From Phyto melanocephala (taxonomy: Eukaryota > Arthropoda > Insecta > Diptera > Rhinophoridae): DNA of 64,000 nt. The first letter of the stretch is position 1. Each line of letters begins with the position of its first letter. The DNA is taken from the NCBI GenBank assembly GCA_941918925.1, contig OW799233.1, positions 172,340,235-172,404,234 of the forward strand, given 5' to 3'. The position numbers and the translations under genes are program-made. The notes beneath the pieces are model-generated. The model made no database searches and was not told the DNA's origin. It was given only the letters and a program-made list of their open reading frames with translations. Shown here in pieces: positions 24,796 through 37,365 of this stretch.

Positions 24796-25740
24796 AGGTT
24801 AGGTTAGGTATACACTTATGCCCAGTTTGCATGTTGTGCGCTCCATATGGGAAACGGAATTCCCAGCAAAAACTATAATCATAATTTCCTATAAGTAACG
24901 AACTAGTCCAAGAATTTAGTCCCCTCAATATAATTCCTTATGGATCCCCAGTTCGAGTTCCCCAGGTATTTCAAGTTCGGCATAGTATCTACTGTAAATT
25001 TTTCGCGTCTAGTATGCCCCAACGCAGAAAAATTACAGAGGTAGTGTACCAAAGTATTATCCTCTTCCTCGCATGCTCTATATGTCGTTTCCTCAGACAA
25101 TTTCATGCGAGCTAGATGGGTTCTCAACTTCGTATGACCTGTAATTACACTGGTTAATCTCCGTGTTGGTCTACTCAGTCTCAGAATCTTCTTTGATTTC
25201 CCAAGATTTGGGTCACCCAATAGTATGTTTGTCACTTTACCAACATCAGTGCCTTGCCACTTTAAGTTCATCTTTGAATCGTTTAAAGGTTTTAGCATTT
25301 CCCAAAACTATAGTAGTCAGAAGAGCTCCCATTTTGGCTTTCTCGTTTCTGATCAGCCAATGATGGCTTGGTATCCATATTATCTCCAGATGTTCACAAT
25401 TTGCATAAAAGTTTATCTCATTCTTGCATTGCAGAACGTTTCGAGATTCAACTCTCTCCTTTCTCAATTTCTTAATCACTGATTGGCATTTCGTAAATAT
25501 ACGAATCGGGACTACGCTATTCGTTTCTTTTATCCATTTTATTCCTTCCGTAATCCGTAAGACGGAAGTATGTGCTTCTGTTTCGACTTATGTCGTATAA
25601 GACCATTCCAGTTTGGTCACCAATCATTGAACCATCTATAAAAAGATCGATTCCATGGGTGTTTCCGATAACGGTTATTTCATTCTATTCTCCCTCTTCT
25701 GATATTATGGTGATGCAGTTAGTATTATCATATCTCATCG
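24796..25740 (-). mobile_element. LINE 3' end with RNase H domain (LOA/I-type), minus strand
   Basis: Minus-strand reading gives IDLFIDGSMIGDQTGMVLYD at about 25650, the first motif of a LINE RNase H. LEIIWIPSHHW at about 25390 matches the last RNase H motif. The typical tail follows: SVITGHTKLRTHLARMKLSE and TTYRACEEEDNTLVHYLCNFS, a Cys/His-rich knuckle, ending at stop codon 24903. After about 100 bp of 3' UTR comes TTAGGTTAGGT on the plus strand. Frames are broken in two places. The same 3' UTR recurs at 31932 and 62404. Confidence 0.75.
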
Positions 25741-25759
25741 CGATTTCATCTTTATTTTA

Positions 25760-26969
25760 TAAAACGAGAAACAAATTAACTTATAAGAGGCAACTGTATG
25801 GTGCGAATTTTTATCAGAGGACATGGTTAGACCTTACTGTTTAAAAAATTTGTGTTTATTTTAAAAGGAAAAGGTGTATTATTACTGAGATACCTTTTAT
25901 TATATTGATATATTTTTATATAAATCCACACAGAAAACAGATTCGCTGTGGCAACTCGATTTTTCCATTAAATAGAGATCACAATTTTCGCAAGGATAAA
26001 ATATTCTATGAAAATATTGCCCGCAAAATTCGTTTGCATATGACAGAATACACTAAACACACAATTGCCCAAAACTTAAGACAATCAACAAAATCCAGCT
26101 AAACTCAAGATTTTCCATTTACCTGCACGAAAAGGAAAATCGGAATTTACCTTCAGCAAATAAAATTTGTCTAAACAGTGTTTTCTTTTATGGTCATACA
26201 TATTAAAATTCTAAAAAAAAAAAATTCAATTGCTACTACCGAAACGTCAAAGAATTGAACGTTTAGATTGAACATTGTTCTGTTTATCACAACCAAAAAT
26301 ATTTTTTTCAGTGTGACAAAAATTGCATAAATGAAAACTTAAATACTTTTTTACGTTACGACTTTTCGTTTTTCTTATTAAAGCTCCTTTGATGGCAGTT
26401 GCATTTTGGCAGGATAACAGCAGTAAACACGTGCCCTAAAAGTGGCCATCATTTGTAAATGCATGCAAATGTTTGCTTTTTTATCTCTGTGTGGGTTGAG
26501 TACGTGAGTATTGTTGTCTATTGGAATAAAAATATAAAGCAAAAAACATACTGTTTTACTTTTATCATAGCGTCAGTATGGCTGTGAATAATTATTGTTT
26601 AAAAAATAAACGAACATTTAAACACGTACTAACCGAAAGACATACAGATATTATAGCAAACCAAATAAATAAAGTTAAAGATAAGCCTTCTGGGAAGTTG
26701 GATATTCCTATAAAATCCGATAACTCAACAATAAAATAATGTCCAACAAGTTGGGATGCTAAAAAAGTTAAATTAAAGTTTGACCAGTCTTTTTGCTATT
26801 TGAATCATTTTTACTTACAAAATTAATGTTATTGGAAAGTGTCACAACTTACCTAAAAAGAAAACAAAGAAAATAAATTAAAAACATTTTAATAAATAAA
26901 TTTAAAAATTTTAAATAAAGATCTCTAGCAATTACATTTATTTAAAACTTTCTATAATAGAGTTCTCAA
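25760..26969. other. Gene-free stretch
   Basis: No exon or transposon motif was recognised. The 65-codon plus frame at 25905 is unremarkable. Confidence 0.35.
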
Positions 26970-28651
26970 ACACGCAAAGAAAAATCATGGTTACGATATG
27001 ATTAAAAGGTCATACTTTTACCTCTTTAAAACTAAAAAATTTATCCTTTTAATTGAAAATAAAAACACCTGAAATTAACATTATAAAATCTTAAACATTT
27101 TAATAATGTCTAACACAAAATAATTTTCTTCAAACACTCAAACTTTTATCCCAGAAACAATCAGGATTCATGAAAGTACGAAGTTGTATAACAGAATTGG
27201 TTGATGTAGTAGAAGATCTTAGGGAAAAATTGGACAATGATTTGGTTACACTTCTGGTACTTCTTGATCACAGCAAGGCATTTAATACTGTAAATCACTC
27301 GATCCTTGTGACAAAACTCGAGAAACTCTTTTCTTTTTCCCGTTCTGCTTGTAATCTTATAAAGTCATATCTGGAGTCTCGCCTCCAGTTGGTATACGTT
27401 AATGAACGGATTTCAAAACCTCTAGGCATTAAGAGAGGTGTTCCTCAAGGCTCAATACTTGGGCCGCTGCTTTTTTGCCTGTACATTAATGATCTTCCTG
27501 ATATCTGCACAAATTGCCAGATACAGATATATGCTGATGATGTTCAATTATACTCAAGTTCTAAATTCAACAACATTAACACATGTGTCTCTAACATCAA
27601 CAATGACTTAAAATATATTTATCAGTGGGCAATGTATAATGGATTATGTCGTAATCCGGCCAAGTCAAAATGCATATTCATATCCAAAAGTAAACGTTTA
27701 CTTGAAACAAATATCAAAATAAAAATTAACAATTCTGAAATTCCTCTTGTTCAAGCATCGAAAAACCTCGGAATAACCTTTAATGATCGCCTCACTTTTA
27801 TTGAGAGCTGTTTTGTCAGCATATCTCGTTTTTCTTACCGCTTATTACATATGAGCTTTCGTGATCTACTAAACTTCAGGAGCCTGCTATTTTTACACAA
27901 AATCATTTATACAGAACAACCTAGTTACCTCTTCTCCAAAATTGTATTAAGCGATTTACCCGTGGCAAAAGAGTTATCCAGAAAAAACATAAAACTATAA
28001 CGTCAAAGAGACAACTCTTTATTTCAACATATAGTCTTTGAAATGGACAACCTTACAGAATACAAATAATAAGCAATTCATCACAGTTTAAAAAGGAGTT
28101 ACAAAATCGTTTTAACGTCATAAACATGTAAACTTTGTAAAATAAAAACTCTATTTTAATCTTTTTTTGTTCTTTTTTTATACAACGTATTTATTATGTA
28201 TAGAATTAGTTAAGCATCCATTAAAATTTATATAATTTAAACGACTAGTACTGTCATTTATAAGATATCTATCTTGTTGTGCTAGTTTATAACTAATTTT
28301 CAAATAAATAAATAAAATAAATAAAATTTTGATATAAGTACACGCAACGAACTCTGTTGTACTACTACTTACTTGATTAGTTTACGTACATACACGAGCA
28401 TATTTTGTTTATTACATAAATTCTTTATATATAAATTAAACAGTGAGATGTTGATGTTAAGTAATATGTAGGAAAAATAACTATTCATTAACATGTAAAC
28501 GTCAACCAGTCAACCAAAAATTTTTAAATTCAAATGTAAATGCAAATCAAACTAAATCTATAACAGTATGATTATTTAAGGTACCTTTAATTACACATAA
28601 CAATGGTAAATTAGGTTACGCAAACAACAATGAAGTATTTTCTTTGCGTGT
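26970..28651. mobile_element. TIR element (ACACGCAAAGAAAA ends) carrying a LINE insertion
   Basis: ACACGCAAAGAAAA at 26970-26983 is the exact complement of TTTTCTTTGCGTGT at 28638-28651. The right end resembles that of the copy ending at 588. The interior left and right of the LINE is short, AT-rich and non-coding, so the element itself is a small non-autonomous one enlarged by the LINE. Confidence 0.5.
27135..28326 (+). mobile_element. LINE (Jockey/CR1-type), 5'-truncated, reverse transcriptase largely open
   Basis: The frame at 27170-28000 (276 codons) is uninterrupted. It carries LLDHSKAFNTVNH, RGVPQGSILGPLLF and the catalytic QIYADDVQLY (about 27530). GLCRNPAKSKCIF and KNLGITFNDRLTF follow. 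Similarity continues upstream of the ATG (a frame ending QSGFM), so the ATG is internal and not the true start. Endonuclease and the first reverse-transcriptase motifs are lost by 5' truncation. The tail is AAATAAATAAATAAAATAAA at about 28301. It is the best-preserved LINE reverse transcriptase here but cannot be autonomous. Confidence 0.85.
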
Positions 28652-30850
28652 ATATTCTAAAACTATCATTAGAAAATATTTCTGAAAAATTTGCTATAAA
28701 AACTGAATTTTTAAAAAATTGCGCAAATAGAAAACAAATTTTCAATAAAAACAATCTCTTCTTTATAGAAATTTATTCTGCAATTATTTGTCATATATTT
28801 TAAAATTTTTCACTTATTTATATGTATATGTTTTTTAAAACGCTAAAAATATAAACAGAAAATTCGTGCAGTAATTTCTTTAAAGTAAAAATATTTTCTA
28901 TTGGGTGTTTAACTTGAGTTTCGATTTATTTTTATATTTAGTTTCATTTCAAAACACCAGTATACGCAAACAACAAAAAAAATCACTTCCATAATTTACA
29001 ACTATGTGGTCAAATGAAAACAATTGCAATGTCGGAAATCAAACAACATCCGCTTGTGCAATTTACTGCAATGAAAGTATCATCATTATTTACTCTCTTA
29101 CTTAAGGTGAATTGATTTAGACAAACAGGCAGACAATCTGGGCTACGAATGAATGATTTTGCCGAACAAAAATTTAATAATGTAAAAGCTAACTTTTTTA
29201 CCATAAATTTTATTCTTACAAGCAGTAAGTACTACGGCAACTATTCTCATTTTATGATGACAGCAATAATCAGGGCAACCGAAGATTTCCAAAATCAATT
29301 TGTGGCTGATTTTAGAGATGTTTATGATTTTTTAAGTTTTTGAAAAGTTAAATTAATTTTTGTATAACGATTCTTGTTAGTCAGAATGTTAGTTTAACTG
29401 TATAGAATTGTATTAGGATGAAGTAGATGGTATTTTTATAGCGTAAACTATTTCATCTTAACAAAACCTCCATACAAAGTGGCCATCGTGGTTAGCTCGT
29501 ATACATTGTAAACTTAAGTTGGCAGTAAATCAGACTGTATTTTGGCAATAGCGCGTTAAACATTCGCTTCTAAGATAGCTGTGTAATATAGTCCCATGCA
29601 GAATGGTCAAAAAACTAAAAACGTCATATGGCTACAAATGTTAAAAACCAAAATGACGCCAAAAAAAACTACACAGATTGCTCCAATATGAAAAACTAGG
29701 GCGATTTTGCGGTATCATGACATTTATAATTATTTTAAATTTTCCAGAGTGGTGCTTATTAATTTTCATACAAATAAAAAATGACTACGAATATTGCTTC
29801 GACGTCAGTTATTTCATGACAACTTAACAAACCAAACTAAACGCAAGGAACTGAGAACTTCGGAGTCTTAAGCATGTACACTGCTAAACCCACCTAATAT
29901 ATAGCAATAAATTTTGAGATAAAATCGCTAGATTGACCTGAAAATATCTAAAATAATTAATAATTTTAAACTAAAAACAATATATGTGACCTTCTTCGAC
30001 AAAAGGGACCTAGTGTGTGAAAGTGAAGTTTAGAGAAATATGCATTTAAAGTTTCATAACGAATAATCACTGTGAGCACACCTTAAGTTGGGTGATGCGA
30101 TTTGGTATGGTTAGTTATGATTGTCTGCCGACTTTGTTCACGTCATGCCTATGTGGTGACGTATTTTTTTCGCGTTTAGTGTGACAATTCCTTTGCTATT
30201 GTTGCTGCTCTGTTTGTTATAATCTCGATACTTGATTCTAAAGCCGCAACCAATGCCCGTTTTATACGTTTTTATGGGGTAAATAAATTTCTGTCAAAAA
30301 TCTAACTAATTTCATCTTATTCTACACTCTCTTAGGTAACAGAATCCACTCTTAAGTCTATACGCGTTTTTCAACACACTAGGACCCTTTTCTCGGGAAG
30401 CTCGTGCAGCCAACTTCAATATCTAACTCTCTATCGTACTTGAATTCTCAAATTATAAAGCGTGGCTGCTGTGGTATTACGCTGTGCTTTATACAAATTG
30501 TGTTGGCATAAAAATTCTTGACGACTAAAAAACTTTTACCGCTCTTGTTAATGCTTTAACTTTTAAATTAATAAAACGAAATTGCGTAGCGATTTCCGCC
30601 ATTCTTTCCGAAGTCTTTAGATTTTTTTAAAGATATTAAAATTGTTTTTTTTTTATTTCAAATACAAAATTTCGCAGGATTGCTATTTTGAAGTACAAAA
30701 TTTTATTGAATTTCGACTCATTAAATCTAACATTTTCTTACAAAAATTTGAACAGTATAAAATTCGCCCTACTCTACAGTTGCACTACCTGAGCACCACC
30801 ATGCCCAAGTAGTTGCAAAAGTTTTTGAAACCTTGCCTTAGACAAATGCT
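28652..30850. other. Gene-free stretch
   Basis: No exon, transposase or repeat end was recognised. Short frames at 29010-29343 lie on both strands of the same DNA and look like chance. Confidence 0.4.
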
Positions 30851-30854
30851 GCGC

Positions 30855-31167
30855 ATATTTTGTATCCATTAGGTGTCTAAAAAAACTTTTGTACGTGGCC
30901 AAATGTGTACCGATTGAGACAGAAATGAAACGTCGAAAGTGGTCTTGGATTGCCTATATCATACGTAGCACATGTTATGAAATAAGCAGACATGCACTGT
31001 ATTATAAACCGCAAGGTTATCTCCCGCCTAGTCGTCCACGAAAGATTTGGGTGAGAGTGTTAAGAAAAGAAATCGAAAGTTGTTCCAAAGCGTGGATCCA
31101 AGTCAAGGCTCAAGCTAATGATTGTTCCAAATGGAGAAAATTTACGGACGTTCCTTGTTCATCATGA
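30855..31167 (+). mobile_element. RTE-clade LINE 3' fragment
   Basis: The open frame at 30889-31167 reads IETEMKRRKWSWIAYIIRST, then LYYKPQGYLPPSRPRKIWVR and KWRKFTDVPCSS. This is the conserved C-terminus of RTE-type polyproteins (RRKWxWIGH, NPQGxRxxGRPKxTW). A better copy of the same module lies at 45732. Only the last ~90 codons are present. Confidence 0.75.
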
Positions 31168-31325
31168 ATTTTTATATACTTAATCGATATGAACAGCATC
31201 AATCTTTGAATGATTTTTGGCTTTATACCTTTCACCTGTTGTGCTTTGACTTTGTCATTCTATTTAATAATTCTACAATATTCATTTACATGTTGCATAG
31301 ATCTGTATGTGGTAACTATATTTTG

Positions 31326-31890
31326 AAAATATCTGGGAATGAATCACTTTGAATTCCAGTTCAATCGCCCTATAACATGAGCAAAAAAACACGACTGCCT
31401 CTATTATGTCCACATTTTGAGCATAAAAATCAAAAATCTTCAACCCTAGAATAATTTATAGACGCTTTTGGATAAATCGTTCACTAATCGGGAAAGTTAT
31501 GGGCAAAAATATTTTTGTGATATATATATACTTTTAATATATCTTTTGCTAAAGCTCCTAATTAATTTCTAGGTTACGTTAAAGACACCAAAATGCAAGC
31601 CTAAGTTAGAAAAACCTACAAACCGGTGGGAAGCTAACGGAGATATAAGCCAGATAGAAGTACTTTGGTGGTTTTTCTAAAATTTACAAACAAGAATTTA
31701 CTTTTTTCAGCTTCCAAATCAAAAGAAAGAGCTTGACTACCTAAATAAAATGCACTAGAAAAAATGCAAATCCATGATTGCAGCCGCTACAAAATGTAGT
31801 ACAATAAATTTATATATAAGGCGAATCTAGCAATTAAAAACTGTACCCCCTTCAACCCTCTCAATTTTGATATCAAGTGAAGAATTTAAC
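31326..31890. repeat. Dispersed non-coding repeat (CACGACTGCCTCT family), copy 1
   Basis: It shares ordered blocks with 44940-45130 and 53400-54015: GAAAAT..TGGGAATGAAT, then ACACGACTGCCTCTATT, then a TCAAAAATCTTCAACCCTA block and an ATTTATAGAC block. It is non-coding, with no TIR found. Family unknown. Confidence 0.5.
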
Positions 31891-31931
31891 TAGAAATGAC
31901 TAGTAGAATACAGTAAGCTTAGTAAATAAGT

Positions 31932-32172
31932 AGGTTAGGTTAGGTTAGGTTGAAAAGGAGGGGCATTAAAAGCCCAAACCCATGACAGGTATGCACTTAT
32001 GCCCAGTTGGCATGTTGTGCGCTCCATGTGGAAAACGGAATTCCCAAACAAAAACCATAAACATAATTTCCCATATATAACGGACTAGTCCAAGAACCCA
32101 GTCCCCTCAATGTAACTCCTTATGGATCTCCAGTTCGAGTTCCCCTGGTATTCCAAGTTCGGCATAGTAAAT
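31932..32172 (-). mobile_element. LINE 3' UTR with TTAGG-like tail, copy 2
   Basis: It begins (plus strand) with four units of the type TTAGGT at 31932-31951. The same 3' UTR as at 24800-24985 follows (ATGCACTTATGCCCAGTTGG, GTGCGCTCCATGTGG, CTAGTCCAAGAACCCAGTCC), to GTTCGGCATAGTA. Reading as a minus-strand element, only the 3' UTR and the last codons are present, and its 5' truncation point abuts the GTAA microsatellite. Confidence 0.75.
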
Positions 32173-32175
32173 AAA

Positions 32176-32774
<599 letters not shown>

Positions 32775-32789
32775 TAATAATAACCATAT

Positions 32790-33470
32790 GTGCTATATGG
32801 ACTTTGACCACGTTAACTCCCACAATATTGGCGTATAACATTAAATCTGAAATTAAGGCCAGGCTACTATGTTAACACTACGCCAATTTACATGATTGCA
32901 AAGGATATTATCCGATTTGGTACGCTTAAATATAGCACTCTTACTAGTTTTTTTTTTTTTTGAAATGTCATTACATAACCGCTATTGGATATTTAAAAAA
33001 ATATTTTTTTTATTTATATTAAGGTTTCATGTCCGTCAAAAAAGTATTGCTACACAAAGAATCGGTTGAATAACAAAGGACATCAAAAAACTTTTATCAC
33101 TAGCAGACGGACAAAATCGACTTCACTGATTTGAAATATACATATATTATATAAGTATATTTCGTAAAATAATATTGCAATAAAGAATCTCTTACAACAT
33201 ACAAATAAGCTGAAAAACTAATAAACGAGTATACATACCTTTGGTATTCATGTTAAAGTGTATAAAAAGGAAAAAAATATTACTATAGAAGTTAAGGTGA
33301 TGAATGTAAATAATTGTTATTTTTAGAGTGAAATTTATGATCAATACTCGTATAAGTGAGCAAAACCGAACGAGTGCATCTGGTGCTAAATATTTATGCA
33401 CATGTTATACTTAGACTCGTTATTGTAGACGTGCATATGAAAGTTGAATTAAGGATTTTCTAGGTTTTTC
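32790..33470 (-). other. Intron sequence downstream of the ankyrin-gene exon
   Basis: No exon was recognised. It is AT-rich and lies directly 3' of the splice donor on the minus strand. Confidence 0.5.
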
Positions 33471-33476
33471 TTACCT
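33469..33476 (-). promoter_or_regulatory. Splice donor of the ankyrin-gene exon
   Basis: The minus strand reads AG|GTAAGA, close to the insect consensus. It cuts in phase 0 after Lys255. The frame hits a stop four codons further on, as expected for intron sequence. Confidence 0.85.
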
Positions 33477-34239
33477 TTAAACGCATTTGTTCTAAAACCA
33501 CTGCAATGTCACCATGTTGACATGCATGCATTAAACTTGTACAGCCGTGGGCTAGACGATTTTCCATACTCTTCAGCTTGTTTACTTCAAATGTTAGTGC
33601 ATCAATTGTTGTTGTACATATTGTTGGCATGGATGAAGACACAGAAGTTGTACCGAAACATAAGGATGATGATGTTGTTGATATTGCCGCTCTAGTTGTT
33701 TTTAATGTTGCTCTAGTTGTGATGTCTTTTCCTAAGACCTTATATGAGTTGTTGTTGTTATTTTGCTTGTTTTCAATGGCTTGCTGTAGAGACTTGACAC
33801 CTTTTCCTAATGCCAAATCGTTTGATAGAATTTCTTTTGTAGTCTTGTGACCCTCATATACAGCCGTAGTAGCATTTAATAAAGATTTCACTTCATTTTT
33901 GTTGACACTGTCAACAGAATGTCTTCTGAGAGGCACTGGTTGAAGTTGCTGTTGTTGCTGTCTTTGCGTTTTCTTTGACTGCATTGTGTCATCAAGCCAT
34001 ATTGATTGTTTTTCGTCGCTGTTGTCAAAGTTTAATGTCATGGGAGATTTTTTTGCTGCAGAAGAATATACTAAAGGACTATGAAATTGTAATTGTTTTT
34101 TCTTCTTCTTTGTCGACTTGTTTACGTTCATCTCATTTTGCATGCCACTAGCAGCTGTCATCGTTGGCTGAGCAGCAAGTAAATGTAAACGCGGGGGTTT
34201 GGCTGGTGGTGCTGCTGATGATTCACCTGCATGGGCCAT
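33475..34239 (-). CDS. First coding exon of an ankyrin-repeat protein (255 codons, partial)
   Basis: The start is ATG at 34239-34237, in the good insect context GAAAATGGCC, with an in-frame TAA 18 bp upstream, so it is the true first codon unless a 5' intron intervenes. The exon ends in codon 255 at AAG followed by GTAAGA, a strong donor in phase 0. Four later codons before the stop are intronic read-through. Residues 1-25 are Ala/Pro-rich, 44-48 are a Lys run, 93-98 Gln-rich, and 160-164 an Asn run. RRHSVD at 105-110 looks like a basophilic-kinase site. 180-210 is Ser/Thr-rich. Residues 231-250 (HGCTSLMHACQHGDIAVVLE) fit the first ankyrin helix pair. The remainder, presumably more ankyrin repeats, lies beyond the window. 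I do not recognise the ortholog. A disordered N-terminus plus ankyrin repeats suggests a scaffold or adaptor, but function is unknown. Confidence 0.88.
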
Positions 34240-37200
34240 TTTCTTTTCACCTTCTTAGTCACTTCGTAGTAGTATTTACAGTTTTCACTTAAAGAATTCG
34301 TTTGCAATAACTTATTGATTTCCAGTATCGGCCACATTTCATTTGCAGTTTAATTCACTCATTATAGTTAAACACATATTTTTTTTCTGATTAAAATTTT
34401 CTTATTCTATTTGAAGTTATGTTTTTTTTTTTCTCTTTTAATTTTATTAAATATTTATTCAATTACTGGAAATAATTTGACCCACATTATTTTAGTTTAT
34501 ATTTTTTTAATTTATTTTATGAGTTCAACCAATTTCACATCCCTCCTGCTGTTTGGTTTATTTCATTTTTTGTTTTTTCACTATTCTTTAATGTTAGCTA
34601 TGGAGTTCGTGTGTGTTTAGCTGTTTAAATTTTCACGTGTTTAAACATCTTTTTCATTACATGTTAATGTGTGTATTTGTGTGTGTGTGCACGAGAGCTC
34701 TATCGATAACGTAAATTTCCTTTTAGGTTCAAATTTTCGCAGCAACGCGTTGAAAAGTTTAACGAAGCATATGCTTAGTTGATGTTGATATCAAACAAAC
34801 GTTATATAAAATTATGTGCTATTCAATTACAAAGGTATTTGGCTATAGTATTTATATGGATATTGTTTAAATAGTGTCGATTACATTGAAGGCAAGGAAA
34901 TGAGAAAAAGTTTTAAAAACTTTTAATATAAATTAATGCTTATTGAATGCCTATCTATTAATAACTAGATAAATTATTACGGATTTTTTATTTCTCTTTA
35001 ACACAGTTTATTTATAATTTTTTTTATGATGAAATTAAATTTTTATTTGTAATCAAATAAAAACACTCTGTGAGTTTTTTCATTATCTGTGCTTATGATT
35101 ACCCTGCAGGAAAGGTCTATAGTGAAACAGTACGGATTTACTATCGATTACTAATGACAATTTACATCAAAGACAATGTTCTTTGCTAAAGACATTTAAC
35201 ATGTGCTTATCATCGAAGAACTACTATTGACGTCAGAACCAGACTAAGTAGTCGTTATTAGACCATATGGCGATAATGGAACGAGGTATTCACCAGTTCA
35301 TTTTAATTATTCTAATATTTACTTTTGGTACTTTTTACCCAATCAAATTATGTTTTTTTTAAATGTCAAAGCAAAAATTACAGTTTATCATCTAAAATAA
35401 TTTCACTGGCAAATTTTTAATTGTTTTCTATTTTTTATTTTAAAAGTGTTGAAGGTGTAGATGTTTTTTTTAATAAAGCCAAAAAGCCACAAAAATAGTC
35501 GACAAAAGTGGTAACCTGCTGCCACTTGTTTTCAGGTTTCTTGCAGCGTGCGTTTAACAAAGCTATATCTGTACATAAGAAATATTTTTTTCAAAGTCTT
35601 TCATGGCAATGTATATAGTCAACGATATGGAACAACATGACTTTTTAGACTTTTAATCTGAGCTCGATTAGCGCGAAACCCGTACCTTAATTTTAGGTTA
35701 ATACGTAGGCTACTTTCTATTGCGAGATAATATCTAATCTATAGGATAAAATTTTACTTACAACAAACATTTCAATTATACACATAACGAAATCAGAATT
35801 AATCCTTAAACGAATATAATACACAAGTATTGTTAGGCCCAGCAAAGCGAACCGGGTAAAATCACAATCAAACCTAAGCCAAAAAGCAAAGCCTTTTTTT
35901 AGCTGTCAAAAATTATCAACGCAACACGCAACAAGGTGCTTCCTATTAAAGTTGGTTGCAGTAAAAATTCTGTTCTTTAGTCATTTTAGCTATTTTCAGG
36001 CCAATCTAATGATTTTATTAAACAACATACTTAGGTGAACATAATTGTTTATTATAAAAAGTTTTTTGTTTAGGTTTTTGAGTTCAGCGTAAGCGCTTAA
36101 CAAAACGTTTGATTAAGCTGATGTAACAAAAAATTTTATCAAAAGTAATGTTGGAGAAATCCTTAAGTACCTCAAAACAAAACATAATCTACGAAAAATA
36201 AATATTTGCTTAAATGAAGACAATTAATAGAAACATTTCTATTCTAAAAGTAATAGATTGCAATTTTTTAAGTCAAAATTTAAGAACTTTTTCTATAATA
36301 AAGATAAAGTAAAAAGTTTAAATAAAACAAGATATCTATTGATTAGTTCTCTGAACCAAAATTTTCTAGCTAAAATTGTAAGAAACGCTTTTCAAAAAAA
36401 TTTTTATTATATATTTTCCAAATTTTTTATTTTTTATTTTTATCTTCATTCATAAAGTATCACAAATCTATTATTAAGTGTTAATTTTCTTTGAATTTAA
36501 AATGATCTATTCAATAAAAATATTAAAAGTTTTATAAAAAAATAACTTGTAAGTCAGTGCACAGAAGTTGTAAAATCCTTAAGTGTGCCCTGATCGCATT
36601 TAAAAAAATTTTATATTTTTTTTTGTTTTACTAACCATATAATATGCTTCTGTCATCAATGAATTTTTCAATATGTAAGCATATTAGCGTGAGAGCTTAT
36701 TTCTTAGTACACATACATAATGCCACATTTATATAAGTGTGAAACCTTCTGCTTCTTCTACACATAAGTATACTATACTTGCAAGCAGACACCAATATCT
36801 TATAAATTATAATATAAAAAAACTAACGCATAGAGAGAAAAAAAAATGGTTTAAAATTGAACATACATAAAAGTGTGGGTTGTGTGGCACTCGGGTGTAT
36901 GGAATTTAATGCTAATATGATAACTACTTACACTCCACTAAGAATCAGTGGAAAATTTTAACGACATTGAAGACACATTAACAAGAAATATTAACGCACA
37001 AATATATACACACACACATGCATGGCAAAATCCCCACACAATAAAGTATTCGTTTAAAATTTGGAAGTCCTGTACATTTTCGCGTTTTAACAAGAATGTT
37101 TTAAAAATATTTTTTTAACGCAGATGAACTATTAGCGATCAAAGCGATATAAACACACTGTTACAATTAGGAATCTGCAGTGGTAAACTCGGTTTACCTG

Positions 37201-37365
37201 TTACAATTTAGATATGGCAACGAAATAGTTTAGAGACGATGAAATTGATAGTTCAAAAACCTTTCCAACTACTGGACTGTTGTAAATTCAAAAATGATAA
37301 AAACGAATTAAAAAACTTAGAACAAATATGCTGTACCTTCACAGCATAAAAAAAATTAAGAAGTA
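34240..37365. other. 5' flank of the ankyrin gene; otherwise gene-free
   Basis: The first ~120 bp upstream of the ATG presumably hold the 5' UTR. I could not place a TATA box or initiator with confidence. A (GT)n run and a TATCGATA site lie at 34673-34708. Beyond that there is AT-rich DNA with no exon or recognised transposon. Confidence 0.5.
34701..34708. promoter_or_regulatory. Candidate DRE (TATCGATA), possible DREF site
   Basis: This is a perfect 8-bp match to the DNA replication-related element used by many fly housekeeping-type promoters. It lies 462 bp upstream of the ATG and directly after a (GT)n run. A few chance matches are expected in 64 kb of this composition, and another lies at 13642, so only position supports it. 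Confidence 0.3.

Noticed and set aside
33578..33850. 90-codon plus-strand frame overlapping the ankyrin exon
   Set aside because: Antisense shadow of the real exon. The minus frame has the start context, upstream stop, donor site and ankyrin motif.
34411..34620. 69-codon plus frame with a signal-peptide-like start just upstream of the ankyrin gene
   Set aside because: Phe/Leu/Ile-rich from T-rich DNA, no stop-flanked exon signals. More likely 5' flank or UTR of the minus-strand gene.
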